64,000 bases of DNA, from NCBI GenBank assembly GCA_938003855.1, contig CALKXD010000132.1, forward strand, positions 1 through 64,000. Reading direction: 5' to 3'. Below, piece after piece: positions 54,255 to 63,489 of this stretch (position 1 is the stretch's first letter; every line of letters begins with the position of its first letter). The DNA is from an uncultured Granulosicoccaceae bacterium (GTDB lineage Bacteria > Pseudomonadota > Gammaproteobacteria > Granulosicoccales > Granulosicoccaceae). Under the pieces are notes generated by a model. That model had not been told where the DNA came from and did not search any database. It worked only from the letters and a program-made list of their open reading frames with translations. The position numbers were made by a program, and so were the translations under genes.

Positions 54255-54999
54255 AGCAATTCTGCAGGTCAATAATCTGTGTAAAAGCTTTGGTGGTGTG
54301 CGGGCAACGCAAAACGTTTGCCTCGAGGTTCTGGACGGTGAAACCCACGCACTGATCGGTCCCAACGGTGCTGGAAAAACCACCCTGATCTCACAGCTGT
54401 CCGGGCTGTTGCCACCCGATGCCGGACAAATCATTTTTAAGGGGCGCGACATCACCGGTGCACCGGCACATCAGTTTTCCCGCGCCGGACTCGCACGTTC
54501 ATTCCAGATCACATCGGTATTTACCGACATGACACTGCTGGACAATATCGCGCTGGCGGTGCAGGCGCACGATGGTCATTCATTTCGATTCTGGAACAAT
54601 GCCCGTCACGATGACCGGTTGCGGCAACCAGCTCGAACCTACCTCCAGCAGGTTGGCCTGGCCGACAGGGCAGATCAACTTGCCTCTGCCGTCTCACATG
54701 GCGAGAGACGTCAACTGGAAATTGCCATGGCTCTGGCCACTGAACCCGGCTTGCTGCTACTCGACGAGCCAATGGCCGGAATGGGCCAGGACGAATCGAG
54801 CTTAATGATCGATACGCTCAGGCAACTGCATGGTAAAAAATCGATACTGCTGGTCGAGCATGACATGGACGCCGTCTTCGCACTGGCAGACACAATTACG
54901 GTACTGGTCTACGGCCAGGTAATTGCCAGCGGCCCGCCGGATGACATCAAAAGCAATGCCGAAGTTCGAAAAGCCTACCTGGGTGAGGACGCCGACTAA
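54247..54999 (+). CDS. livG: HAAT ABC transporter ATPase (LivG type)
   Basis: From ATG 54247 (250 residues) the ATPase has Walker A GPNGAGKTTLI, the signature VSHGERRQLEIAMAL (an SHGE variant of LSGGQ) and Walker B LLLLDEPMAGM. The C-terminal KAYLGEDAD is typical of LivG. It powers uptake with LivF. The track start at 54196 lies inside livM and lacks support. It overlaps livF by one base. Confidence 0.92.
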   Translation: MAEAILQVNNLCKSFGGVRATQNVCLEVLDGETHALIGPNGAGKTTLISQLSGLLPPDAGQIIFKGRDITGAPAHQFSRAGLARSFQITSVFTDMTLLDNIALAVQAHDGHSFRFWNNARHDDRLRQPARTYLQQVGLADRADQLASAVSHGERRQLEIAMALATEPGLLLLDEPMAGMGQDESSLMIDTLRQLHGKKSILLVEHDMDAVFALADTITVLVYGQVIASGPPDDIKSNAEVRKAYLGEDAD

Positions 55000-55700
55000 T
55001 GCTGCAGGTGAGTGATCTATCCACTTATTACGGGTCTAGCCAGGCGCTGTTCGGCATGCAGCTCAACGTCGCTGCCGGCGAAGTAGTCACACTGCTTGGC
55101 CGAAACGGCATGGGCAAGACTACAACGATCAATTCGATCATGGGAATCGTCAAGCCCGCAAGCGGAGAGATAACCTATAAAGGCCAGTCCATTGCGGGCA
55201 GGCGTCCGTTTACCATCGCCAAGCTAGGCATCGGTCTGGTACCGGAGGGCCGGCAGATTTTCCCTAACCTGACTGTGCATGAAAATCTTGTGGCAACCGC
55301 CACCACCGGGCACGGCAAGGCGACAAAGTGGACACTAGAGCGTGTACTGGCAATGTTTCCGTTGCTGCAGGCGCGTCTGTCATCGATGGGCAACCTGTTG
55401 TCCGGCGGCGAACAGCAGATGCTCGCGATAGGCAGAGCACTGATGATTAACCCTGATCTTTTGTTACTCGATGATGCAACCGAAGGCCTGGCACCGATGG
55501 TACGCAAAGAGATCTGGGCATCACTCGCCGAGCTCAAAGCAGAAGGCTTGTCGATACTTGTCGTCGATAAAAACCTCAACGACCTGATCGCACTCGCCGA
55601 TCGTCACTATGTTGTCGAGAAAGGCGGCATAGCATGGTCGGGAGATACCGCATCGCTGCGCAAGGAAAGCTGGGTTCGGGAAACCTATCTCGGCGTTTAG
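54999..55700 (+). CDS. livF: HAAT ABC transporter ATPase (LivF type)
   Basis: This 233-residue ATPase has Walker A GRNGMGKTTTINSIMG, the LivF-type LVPEGRQIFPNLTVHENL, signature LSGGEQQMLAIGRAL and Walker B LLLLDDATEGLAP. The canonical Walker B Glu after LLLD is replaced by Asp (LDDA instead of LDEP), which may slow hydrolysis. It pairs with the LivG ATPase. A 93-base gap separates it from the dehydratase gene on the same strand. Confidence 0.92.
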   Translation: MLQVSDLSTYYGSSQALFGMQLNVAAGEVVTLLGRNGMGKTTTINSIMGIVKPASGEITYKGQSIAGRRPFTIAKLGIGLVPEGRQIFPNLTVHENLVATATTGHGKATKWTLERVLAMFPLLQARLSSMGNLLSGGEQQMLAIGRALMINPDLLLLDDATEGLAPMVRKEIWASLAELKAEGLSILVVDKNLNDLIALADRHYVVEKGGIAWSGDTASLRKESWVRETYLGV

Positions 55701-55793
55701 GCTCGCCTGCACCACCTGAATACCATAGACTTGCAGCAGGAGAACTGCGCCTGCATCCTCGACAACTACACCGACAGGCAGCCGACAATTTCA

Positions 55794-56945
55794 ATGAAAA
55801 TTTCAACGATTGATGTTTTTGTTCTGGTGACACCACTCGATGAGCCTTTTGCATTCTCACAAGGCTGGGTCAGGCAGCGCTCGGCAACGCTGGTTCGCGT
55901 ACAAACCGACAACGGCTTAACCGGATGGGGTGAGGCATTCACCCAGGGCCTCGAGCCACCGCAGATTGCCGCGGCGACGATAGAACATGCTTTGAAACCA
56001 TTGTTGATCGGTGAGAACCCCCTTGATCACAGCGTGCTCTGGGAACGCATGTACACCGCTACCCGCGACTATGGTCGCAAGGGTTCGGTTATCTCCGCGA
56101 TCAGTGCTATCGACATCGCATTGTGGGATATCGCCGGTCACTTCTATCAGCAGCCGGTTTATCAATTGCTTGGCGGACAACACCGCAACACCGTGCAGCC
56201 CTACGCCACCGGGTTCTACCGGCTGCAAGGTCAGAACGAAGCAGAACGGCTCGCCGAAGAAGCGATGCAACACCGCGAAGCGGGCTTCACAGCAATGAAA
56301 ATCAAACTGGGCTTCGGGGTGGCCGACGATATCCGCGTTATGCAAAAAATTGCCGCCGCACTTAACGATACAACTATCGATCTAATGGTCGACACCAATC
56401 ACGCCTACGGACGCTCGGATGCTCTTCGACTTGGGCATGCCCTCGAAGATTTTAACCTGCGCTGGTATGAAGAACCCGTCGTGCCCGAAGACATCGGCGG
56501 CTACGCTGAACTACGTACCGCACTAACCACGCCGATCGCCGGGGGTGAAAACGAACATACCCCATATGGATTTAACGACCTGTTCAAAGCAGCTGCCTTG
56601 GATATTGCGCAACCGGACATCGGCTCCTGTGGCGGCTTCACGGCAGCGCGAAACATCGCTGTCATGGCACATGCAAACGGCGTCGCGGTCAATCCGCATG
56701 TCTGGGGAAGCGCTATAGCGCAGGCAGCTTCGCTGCAGCTGATTGCAACAATTCCACCCGCAAATCATGCGCTTTATCCACTGCACCCTGTTCTAGAGTA
56801 TGATCGCTCCTCGCACCCGTTCCGCCAACACCTGGTTGCTACACCGTGGAGCATGGACGACGGGGTTATTGCGATTCCCGATGGCCCGGGCCTTGGTATT
56901 GAAGTCCGGCTCGACACCGTCGAAAAATTCAGCAGCCACTCGTAA
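55794..56945 (+). CDS. mandelate racemase/enolase-superfamily sugar-acid dehydratase
   Basis: ATG 55794 (383 residues) matches the family start MKISTIDVFVLVTPL. The capping domain precedes a TIM barrel with MKIKLG (the Lys-x-Lys base pair), metal ligands in MVDTNHAY (Asp), RWYEEP (Glu) and AGGENE (Glu), and the Asp-His dyad in AQPDIGSCGG and VNPHVWGS. This is the mandelate-racemase subgroup, which includes galactonate, fuconate and galactarate dehydratases. Given dgoK and dgoA directly after, a D-galactonate dehydratase role (DgoD-like, giving 2-keto-3-deoxygalactonate) is most likely but not proven. Confidence 0.85.
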   Translation: MKISTIDVFVLVTPLDEPFAFSQGWVRQRSATLVRVQTDNGLTGWGEAFTQGLEPPQIAAATIEHALKPLLIGENPLDHSVLWERMYTATRDYGRKGSVISAISAIDIALWDIAGHFYQQPVYQLLGGQHRNTVQPYATGFYRLQGQNEAERLAEEAMQHREAGFTAMKIKLGFGVADDIRVMQKIAAALNDTTIDLMVDTNHAYGRSDALRLGHALEDFNLRWYEEPVVPEDIGGYAELRTALTTPIAGGENEHTPYGFNDLFKAAALDIAQPDIGSCGGFTAARNIAVMAHANGVAVNPHVWGSAIAQAASLQLIATIPPANHALYPLHPVLEYDRSSHPFRQHLVATPWSMDDGVIAIPDGPGLGIEVRLDTVEKFSSHS

Positions 56946-57012
56946 CCGGACAGCGGCACCGAAAAACACAACAGGAACACACCCGTCAAGGGTAAACCCG
57001 GAACCACGTACT

Positions 57013-57912
57013 ATGGTTAAAGCAAGTATCGATTGGGGGTCGAGCACATTCAGAGCCTACCGTTTTGATGACAACAGCGCTATCGCTGAAGTTATCACCA
57101 GACCGCTTGGCATTAAAAACATCAACAGCACAGGTAACTCACCTGATCGCTTTGAGAGCGCGCTTTTTAACGAAATCGGCCACTGGCTGGAACCCGGTGA
57201 TACCGTCCTGCTTTCCGGCATGATAACCAGCGTCAACGGCTGGTATGAAACCGCCTACCTTGAATGCCCGGCGGACGTCTCTGCCCTCAGCGCCCGTACA
57301 GTGACGCTGACATGCCGCGGAGTCGCCCTTCACTTTCTACCGGGCGTCTGCCAGCAGACTCCGTATTGCGACGTGATGCGTGGCGAAGAACTTCAGCTAC
57401 TCGGCGCTTGTGACAGGTCCGGCACGGAGATCGCAGTAATGCCGGGCACACACTCTAAATGGGCCACTATCGAGGACGGCAAAATTCATTCTTTCCGGAC
57501 AATACCCACCGGAGAGTTATATCAGGTACTGTTAACCCGGACCTTGATCGGCCAGCTCGCAGACGACCACAATTGCACTGATCATTTTATAGAAGGGGTA
57601 ACACTGGGCTATAAAACGACACAGATCATCAGCGAACTGTTCAGCTGTCGCGCTAACGTGCTGATGAGCAAGCTCCCTGCAGGCGGGGTACCGTCATATT
57701 TGTCAGGGCTGCTGATCGGCAACGAAATCAAGGAAGGTACCGTGCAACACGACGCTCCCGCAATTACGCTAATCGGCGACCTTTCTCTTTGCGATCGATA
57801 TCAATCTGCGATGGAGCATGTCGGCCTGACAGTGCCTAACAAAATTGTCGACGCCGCCGCCGCCGGGTTTTCCCGACTGACCACCTACTATAATTCACGA
57901 CAGGGCTCTTAA
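57013..57912 (+). CDS. dgoK: 2-dehydro-3-deoxygalactonokinase
   Basis: ATG 57013 begins the DgoK sequence MVKASIDWGSSTFRAYRF (299 residues). The phosphate-binding start (DWGSSxFR) and the late GGVPSYLSGLLIGNEI are typical of the family. It phosphorylates 2-keto-3-deoxygalactonate with ATP for DgoA. The track start at 56800 runs through the dehydratase gene and is wrong. The stop overlaps the dgoA start (TAATG). Confidence 0.92.
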   Translation: MVKASIDWGSSTFRAYRFDDNSAIAEVITRPLGIKNINSTGNSPDRFESALFNEIGHWLEPGDTVLLSGMITSVNGWYETAYLECPADVSALSARTVTLTCRGVALHFLPGVCQQTPYCDVMRGEELQLLGACDRSGTEIAVMPGTHSKWATIEDGKIHSFRTIPTGELYQVLLTRTLIGQLADDHNCTDHFIEGVTLGYKTTQIISELFSCRANVLMSKLPAGGVPSYLSGLLIGNEIKEGTVQHDAPAITLIGDLSLCDRYQSAMEHVGLTVPNKIVDAAAAGFSRLTTYYNSRQGS

Positions 57913-58574
57913 TGACTCAGTCTCAATCAGCAACAGACCGTTTGTGGCAGGCCACCCTTAACACCATGCCATTGATTGCTATATTACGCGGCATATCACC
58001 AAATGAAGCGCTCGATATAGGAAACGCACTGCTGGACAGTGGTATCACGATTATGGAGGTACCGCTGAACTCGCCTTCCCCGCTGGAGACAATCAGCATT
58101 CTGAGCCGCGAATTCGGCCAGCGGGCGATTGTCGGAGCCGGCACCGTTCTGACCACTGCAGAAGTCGCCGCTGTCCATGCAGCCGGTGGAAAAATTATCG
58201 TCGCACCGAATTTCAGCAGCAATGTTGCCAGCGCGGCAGTCGGTGCCGGATTACACTATTGCCCGGGAATCGCAACGCCGACTGAAGCGTTTCAGGCCAT
58301 AGATGCCGGCGCCAGCGCATTGAAATTGTTCCCGGCAGAATTAGTAACACCCCCGGTACTTAAAGCAATGCGCGCAGTGCTACCAGAATCCGTCACCCTG
58401 TTACCCGTGGGGGGAATCACGCCCGACAATATGACAGAATATCTCCAAACCGGTGCCAGCGGTTTTGGAATTGGCTCGGCTCTTTACAAACCAGGAGACG
58501 GCAAGGCACGGGTCGCCGAAAATGCAACGCGCTTCACACAGGGCTTCGCAGCAGCACGTGAGTCAATGCTTTGA
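57912..58574 (+). CDS. dgoA: 2-dehydro-3-deoxy-6-phosphogalactonate aldolase
   Basis: This 220-residue class I aldolase of the KDPG/KDPGal family has IAILRGISPNEAL, TIMEVPLNSPSPL (general acid/base Glu), GAGTVLT and SALKLFPAE, where Lys138 forms the Schiff base. It splits the kinase product to pyruvate and glyceraldehyde-3-phosphate. It ends the operon that starts at the HAAT binding protein. No DgoR-type regulator is encoded nearby. Confidence 0.93.
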   Translation: MTQSQSATDRLWQATLNTMPLIAILRGISPNEALDIGNALLDSGITIMEVPLNSPSPLETISILSREFGQRAIVGAGTVLTTAEVAAVHAAGGKIIVAPNFSSNVASAAVGAGLHYCPGIATPTEAFQAIDAGASALKLFPAELVTPPVLKAMRAVLPESVTLLPVGGITPDNMTEYLQTGASGFGIGSALYKPGDGKARVAENATRFTQGFAAARESML

Positions 58575-58902
58575 CTCACAAAATCGCAACCTTGAAGGCT
58601 ACCATAGGCAGTAAATTTGAATTCACGCCCAAAGCAGTGCAATGATGTGAAAGCTGTTGAGTAATCACCACACATATCACACAACGGCAGCTAATACGGG
58701 ATTATCATCCCGCTCAACACCCACAGTGTCAAAACTGTGTAAACGGGTTTGCCCAGCGCTGAAGCAACACTATAAGTCCTCAGTTCGGTACACCTGAAAA
58801 ATCCAGCCATAGCAGGAGGATAGCTAACAACCGATCGAGTGCGGGATCATCCACCTGTTGAGTACGGACCGGTGCCCGCATCTGACTTAGTTATTATTTG
58901 TA
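58575..58902. other. intergenic region between dgoA and the DUF6502 gene
   Basis: In this 328-base gap two small inverted repeats occur: CGGGAT-TATC-ATCCCG (58697-58712) and CACAGT-GTCAAA-ACTGTG (58722-58739). Either could be a terminator for the dgo operon or part of the next promoter; neither has a T-run. AGGAGGATAGCTAAC near 58816 looks like a ribosome site, but no frame opens after it. Confidence 0.4.
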
Positions 58903-59742
58903 ATGAGAGACATTATCCTAAATATTATGCGTCCGCTGGTGCGACTATTGTTGCGTCACGGTGTCGCGTATGCAGAGTTTTCCACGCTGACACGCAATCT
59001 CTACGTAGAAATAGCAGATAAGGAATTCAAGATCGAAGGCCGCAAACAGTCCTCTTCACGTATTTCTCTGCTCACCGGTATCTCGCGTCGGGAAGTCAAA
59101 AAGATACTCGACGATCCGGACGGAAAAATAGCCCATTCATCAGATCACAATCGGGCCGCCCGAGTGTTTGGAGGGTGGCTTAGAGATGCAGAGTTTCACG
59201 ATGAACTCGGACAACCATTGGCCCTGTCGACTACTGCAACCGGCAAAGGTTCTTTTGAGCAACTGGTCAAACGCTACAGCGGTGACATACCGGTCCGGGC
59301 TGTGCTGGATGAAATGATGCGAGTACAGGCAGTCGAAAAAGTAGGCGACAACCTTATTGCGATGTCTTCCACCGGCTACGTGCCTCAGAGCAGCGCGGAA
59401 CTACTGGAGACTTCCAGTCACGCCATCGCAGACTTGATCAAAACCATCGATCACAACGACCGGTGCCATGATCAACAAGACACGCGTCTTCAGCTTACTG
59501 TGAACTACGACAACCTGACCCCGCAAAGTGCCAATCTATTTCGGGCACTGAGCCGGGACAAAAGTAAAGATCTACTACTGCAACTTGATCGATTTCTGGC
59601 AGAGCACGACCTGGACATAAATCCACAGTCAGACGCCAATGCAACTGAAGATAACAGAGTACGTACGGGATTGAGTATCTTCTATTTCGAGGAGCCAATC
59701 AGTCATGATAATAGCAATGCAAGTGAAAACGATGTTTCATAG
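58903..59742 (+). CDS. DUF6502 family protein
   Basis: The 279-residue protein begins with the DUF6502 pattern LNIMRPLVRLLLRHGVAYAEFSTLTRNLYVEIA and then SSSRISLLTGISRREVKKIL, a helix-turn-helix-like stretch. The rest is helical without membrane segments or a signal. Such proteins look like cytoplasmic regulators, but no function is established to my knowledge. The start has no clear ribosome site. The gene overlaps the next by 38 bases, so the two are made together; a regulatory link to the lipoprotein is possible. Confidence 0.78.
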   Translation: MRDIILNIMRPLVRLLLRHGVAYAEFSTLTRNLYVEIADKEFKIEGRKQSSSRISLLTGISRREVKKILDDPDGKIAHSSDHNRAARVFGGWLRDAEFHDELGQPLALSTTATGKGSFEQLVKRYSGDIPVRAVLDEMMRVQAVEKVGDNLIAMSSTGYVPQSSAELLETSSHAIADLIKTIDHNDRCHDQQDTRLQLTVNYDNLTPQSANLFRALSRDKSKDLLLQLDRFLAEHDLDINPQSDANATEDNRVRTGLSIFYFEEPISHDNSNASENDVS

Positions 59743-61258
59743 ACTGCCGAAAATCCTCAACGCCGCCTTTCTTGCAGGCGCGACATTAGTACTGGCTGCG
59801 TGCGATGGCGGTATCGTCGGCTCAGGTAACGGAGGGGGCAATCCGATTCCACCTAACCCGATCGTCCCTCCGGATATCGGGGGCCCGACTATTCAAATGC
59901 CTTACGTTCTGCACCACGTACCGGATCAGTTGCTGGTTGACCTGCCTGCTGCCTTATTAGCCAGTTCGGACCTCGACTATTCTGATCAGCCCTACACCCT
60001 CAACGCCACCCAATTGCGAAAAATAACCCTGCAACAAATCGAGCTGGGCCTGATGCGGCTCAACGCCGATGCAAACTGGGACAAACTAATCGAGTACTGC
60101 CTGACCACGCCGCAAGACACCGCCTGCGACCTTGACGACAGCTCAATCGAAACACCGTACACCTATTCAATGGCGTTGTGGGAAATCGACCAGCGCAGTC
60201 GCTTTGAAAAACTCCTGACCGGCACCAACACCGTGCCGGCAGACCGGTTAACAGAAATAACCGAACTGGCCACTGCTCGCGTAGGCTCTACACTGAGCTT
60301 AACCGGGGGCACATTTATAGAATCCTTTGACAGCGAATATCGCTACGAGATCAGCTTCCTGGTCGACGCTACCGATGGCGAGCGCTTTACCACACTGAAG
60401 TGGTCGGACGATGAATCGAAAATACAGAGCAAATATCTCAATACAACGCCGACCGAGCAATCGGCACTGACCATCAACCACTTTAAAACAGAATCCACCA
60501 GCGAGGCATTTGGCACCGTACTGTACTCCGAAAATACCACCACCAGGTCTACTGCCTTTCAGCTAAATTACCGACAGAGTCCTGATGACCAGAATCTCTA
60601 TTTGCAGTCAGGTCTGGCACTGATGAACAAATCCACGCGACTGGACATTCTCTCACGTGGCTACGCGAACTCAACTGGAGGCTATCTCAGCTCAGATGTC
60701 ACGACCGGAGAATCCAGCCAGTACAAACGCAAAGAGCGTCGGCGCGAAGTGTTCACCCCTGCACGGGAGCTCGATGCCGCTGAGCGCTGCAGTGACACAG
60801 CCGAAGGTTGCACCCAAACCGAAGACTGGGAGCTATTGATCGGAAACACGCTGGAAGACAGTGATTTTTTTCGTAGTGACAGCAGCATCAGGGAAATACT
60901 GGATAAAAAATCAGTAGTAATTGACGGTGTCACCGATGAACCCGATGCACTGGTGCTGATCAATCGCACCAAGATAGAATTTCCGCAGGTCGCCTACGCG
61001 GTCCCACCCTCAAACCCGCTGAAACCCACAACTCAGAATGTTGCCCATGTGGGTCTGGGCTTATCTTCTACTACAGGTTATGCCGGTGAGCAGCTGTGTC
61101 GAATCACACCAACGGACACAGCCGATGGCACCATCTACCGCGCCTACTGCGCGGGCACCGATGACCAGCTGCGGGATGCGGTGGTCATCTCTGAGCAATA
61201 CGACTTCGGCCAACTGTCCACCAAGCATCTGCCGTCGGTCACTATCACGGTTAAATAG
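59705..61258 (+). CDS. uncharacterised lipoprotein following DUF6502
   Basis: ATG 59705, with GAGGAG about 10 bases upstream inside the DUF6502 gene, gives 517 residues. The lipobox is LAAC, followed by a Gly/Asn/Pro-rich tether (GGGNPIPPNPIVPP) typical of outer-membrane lipoproteins. The remaining about 440 residues are mixed alpha/beta with repeated Thr/Ser-rich strands; Cys pairs occur near ECLTTPQDTACD-like and CSDTAEGC segments. I recognise no domain. It overlaps the DUF6502 gene and ends at a hairpin shared with the convergent cyclase gene. Confidence 0.7.
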   Translation: MIIAMQVKTMFHRLPKILNAAFLAGATLVLAACDGGIVGSGNGGGNPIPPNPIVPPDIGGPTIQMPYVLHHVPDQLLVDLPAALLASSDLDYSDQPYTLNATQLRKITLQQIELGLMRLNADANWDKLIEYCLTTPQDTACDLDDSSIETPYTYSMALWEIDQRSRFEKLLTGTNTVPADRLTEITELATARVGSTLSLTGGTFIESFDSEYRYEISFLVDATDGERFTTLKWSDDESKIQSKYLNTTPTEQSALTINHFKTESTSEAFGTVLYSENTTTRSTAFQLNYRQSPDDQNLYLQSGLALMNKSTRLDILSRGYANSTGGYLSSDVTTGESSQYKRKERRREVFTPARELDAAERCSDTAEGCTQTEDWELLIGNTLEDSDFFRSDSSIREILDKKSVVIDGVTDEPDALVLINRTKIEFPQVAYAVPPSNPLKPTTQNVAHVGLGLSSTTGYAGEQLCRITPTDTADGTIYRAYCAGTDDQLRDAVVISEQYDFGQLSTKHLPSVTITVK

Positions 61259-61269
61259 TACACAGTAGC

Positions 61270-61293
61270 GGCGGCACTTGTCTGGGTGCCGCC
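61270..61293. terminator. hairpin between convergent genes
   Basis: GGCGGCAC and GTGCCGCC form a perfect 8-bp stem around an 8-base loop, 12 bases after the lipoprotein stop and just past the cyclase stop on the other strand. It lacks T-runs but is placed to end both transcripts. Confidence 0.6.
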
Positions 61294-61301
61294 TACGCCA
61301 C

Positions 61302-62114
61302 TTACACCATAGCGAACAGACGAGCCGGCCCGCCAGTGCCACCCTTGTGCTTTGGCGCACCAATCACCAGCGTAGCGCCACTGGCCGGTACTTTGTCTAG
61401 ATTGGCGACACACTCAATACCAAAGCGGCCGGTCGGAAGCCAGGCGTAGTGCGTGGCAAAGTCTGCAGAAATTCCATGATCAAGCGACAAGGTATCCACC
61501 GCAATTGACGCCGCCCCGGTTTCTTCCAGGAGCATCGTTGTAGCTTCGATGTGGAAACCGGGAAAGTGCTGCGCCTTACCATCAAAATTTCGAAATCCGT
61601 CGCCACCCACTTTGGCCCCCCAGCCCGAATGCATCGCGACGCAGGCATTATCCGGAATCGCTCCATGTTGGTTTATCCAGGCCTTCAGGTCATCCGGGGT
61701 TACCTGGGCATCAGCATCTTGCGCAGCGCGAGCAGCAATGTCGATAACACACAGCGGCGCTATCAGGCTGGAAACCGGTATTTCATCGACAGAGGTGCCG
61801 TCAGCGGAAAAATGCAGCGGTGCATCAATGTGAGTGCCGGTGTGCTCATTCACCCGATACTCAAACAAATTAAAACTGTGTTCGGCGTAGTTGAACTTTT
61901 GTTCGCGAAAAAACTGCTGCTCGCCAAAGTAAGTCGGAAAATCCTCGTGCAGAGTGTGGGTCATATCTTCGACCGAACCGTGACCGGCTGCCATAGCAGG
62001 CGTAGCCAACGCGGTTGAACCGGCGGTTACAGCAGCCGCGGCGGCGCCTTTGATAAATCCACGACGCGATAACATCCGCTTTTTCACTGAATTCATTACA
62101 CAGATATCGCACAT
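61302..62114 (-). CDS. Tat-exported cyclase-family (kynurenine formamidase-like) hydrolase
   Basis: This 270-residue protein has a twin-arginine signal (SRRGFIKG followed by an Ala-rich hydrophobic stretch to ATPAMA), so it is exported folded. The mature part has the cyclase-family metal motif HTGTHIDAPLHF (HxGTHxDxPxH), with DTLSLDHG and a final GAPKHKGGTGGPARLFA. Family members hydrolyse N-formylkynurenine, or act on polyketides and lactones, with zinc or manganese. A periplasmic location is unusual for kynurenine formamidase, so another substrate is probable. ATG 62114 is weakly preceded by GGAAA; Met7 or Met14 are alternatives. Confidence 0.85.
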   Translation of the reverse strand: MCDICVMNSVKKRMLSRRGFIKGAAAAAVTAGSTALATPAMAAGHGSVEDMTHTLHEDFPTYFGEQQFFREQKFNYAEHSFNLFEYRVNEHTGTHIDAPLHFSADGTSVDEIPVSSLIAPLCVIDIAARAAQDADAQVTPDDLKAWINQHGAIPDNACVAMHSGWGAKVGGDGFRNFDGKAQHFPGFHIEATTMLLEETGAASIAVDTLSLDHGISADFATHYAWLPTGRFGIECVANLDKVPASGATLVIGAPKHKGGTGGPARLFAMV

Positions 62115-62267
62115 AATATTATTTCCGGTTTAACTTACGACCAGTTGTAACACGAATCGGAAGTAACATCACGAACAGTAAGAGCGTACAAATCAACGTA
62201 ACTTCACTCAAGCAAAACCTGTTGGTCTGCGCTGCCGGCGGCTAACGGCCGACAGCGCCGCCGTCAC

Positions 62268-63482
62268 CTAGTTATTGGCAAAGACGATATTGTTGGGGTT
62301 GCTCCCGATATTGACGGAGTCACTGACAACACTGTTATCTGCGGGGTCAATTATCACAATACGCGGGTTGGTGGTATCCCCCACCCCAACCCACAAGGTG
62401 CCGTCTGGACCACGCGCGACGTCACGAAGATCCACGTCTGACAAGCCAGCCACTCCGGTCTCTTCAATGGCACCGGTATTGGGGTTGAATCGGACTAGCG
62501 TATTGCTTTGATAAGCCGCATAACTGATCAGATAACCGGCATCAGCGCTGATCACCTCGGCTGCACTGACCTGTGCACCAACGGCATCGTCGTCCACCAG
62601 CAACTGCGTGCTGTAATCTGCGGTATTTACCATCGCCACACCGCCGGTTAACTCTGCGGGCCGCGAACCGTCGAACGCCGCATAAGCACCAACGCCGGCG
62701 ATAAACAAGTCACCGGTCACCGGGTCGACGCTCATATCATTAGGATTGATGATTGGCAGCTCAATTCCCATCAGGCTACCACCGGTACCGGTATCGATCT
62801 CCTGATCGGTACTTGTATCAAACACCGCGACATAGCCATTCTCTATGGCCCGGAATCCATCATCGCCGCCGAGTCGCTGCATCATCACAAATAATTTACC
62901 GTCAACAATGGCAGCACCTGACGCCTGCGGCGCACCGACGCTGTCGTAGCCGGACAGGTCAAGCGTCCCGATGCGGAAATCTTCAAGTGTGGTTGCAGAG
63001 GGATCGACAATCCATATTTTCGGGCTGCCATAGCGAATCAGATAGGCTTTCTGGTCAGAGGCAAATACCAGATCATACGGGTTGGCAGAGAGCACATCGG
63101 TTTCCTCTGCATCGTTCACACTAAACTGAAACAATGCCGTTTGCGGATCGGAAATTGAGTAGCCGGTGATACTGTCTGTTTGAAACCGCGCCAGCACGTA
63201 ATAGTTGTCTCCGTTGGTACGCACAATATAGTCAGATGTCGTCGACACCGCACCGTCAACGCTCATATAGGGCGCAGCGCTATCGAGCAACTTCACCTGA
63301 GCACTATCACCGGTAGCAGGGACAGACGCAACAATCGCACACGCAGCACCGGCTTCACAGCCGGCAAAGCCGTCAGTACTACTATCGCTATCGCTGTCAC
63401 TGCCGCATCCACTGATTACCAGCACAGCCGATAACATTGCGGCCGCTGCGGCATGGCGCCGGGTTACATTAAATTGAATCAT
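62268..63482 (-). CDS. beta-propeller lipoprotein paired with a TonB receptor
   Basis: From ATG 63482 (404 residues; CAGGTAG 8 bases before) the lipobox is VISGC, then a Ser/Asp tether (GSDSDSDSSTDG). The body is a YncE/NHL-like propeller of short repeats with D-P-x-T-G-D and W-x-G-x-G turns (SVDPVTGDLFIAG, ARGPDGTLWVGVGD, VIIDPADNSVV). It is probably on the outer membrane. It lies 7 bases after the TonB receptor stop, so the two form one operon; a role in ligand capture is plausible. The track start adds 59 residues from the receptor region. Confidence 0.8.
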   Translation of the reverse strand: MIQFNVTRRHAAAAAMLSAVLVISGCGSDSDSDSSTDGFAGCEAGAACAIVASVPATGDSAQVKLLDSAAPYMSVDGAVSTTSDYIVRTNGDNYYVLARFQTDSITGYSISDPQTALFQFSVNDAEETDVLSANPYDLVFASDQKAYLIRYGSPKIWIVDPSATTLEDFRIGTLDLSGYDSVGAPQASGAAIVDGKLFVMMQRLGGDDGFRAIENGYVAVFDTSTDQEIDTGTGGSLMGIELPIINPNDMSVDPVTGDLFIAGVGAYAAFDGSRPAELTGGVAMVNTADYSTQLLVDDDAVGAQVSAAEVISADAGYLISYAAYQSNTLVRFNPNTGAIEETGVAGLSDVDLRDVARGPDGTLWVGVGDTTNPRIVIIDPADNSVVSDSVNIGSNPNNIVFANN

Positions 63483-63489
63483 TCTAGAA

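Noticed and set aside
56800-57012. Track extension of dgoK by 71 residues
   Set aside because: It lies within the dehydratase gene in another frame, and DgoK homology begins at 57013.
58809-58860. AGGAGGATAGCTAAC as the ribosome site of a small gene
   Set aside because: No frame with an acceptable start and useful length opens at the right distance; the DUF6502 start is 80 bases further.
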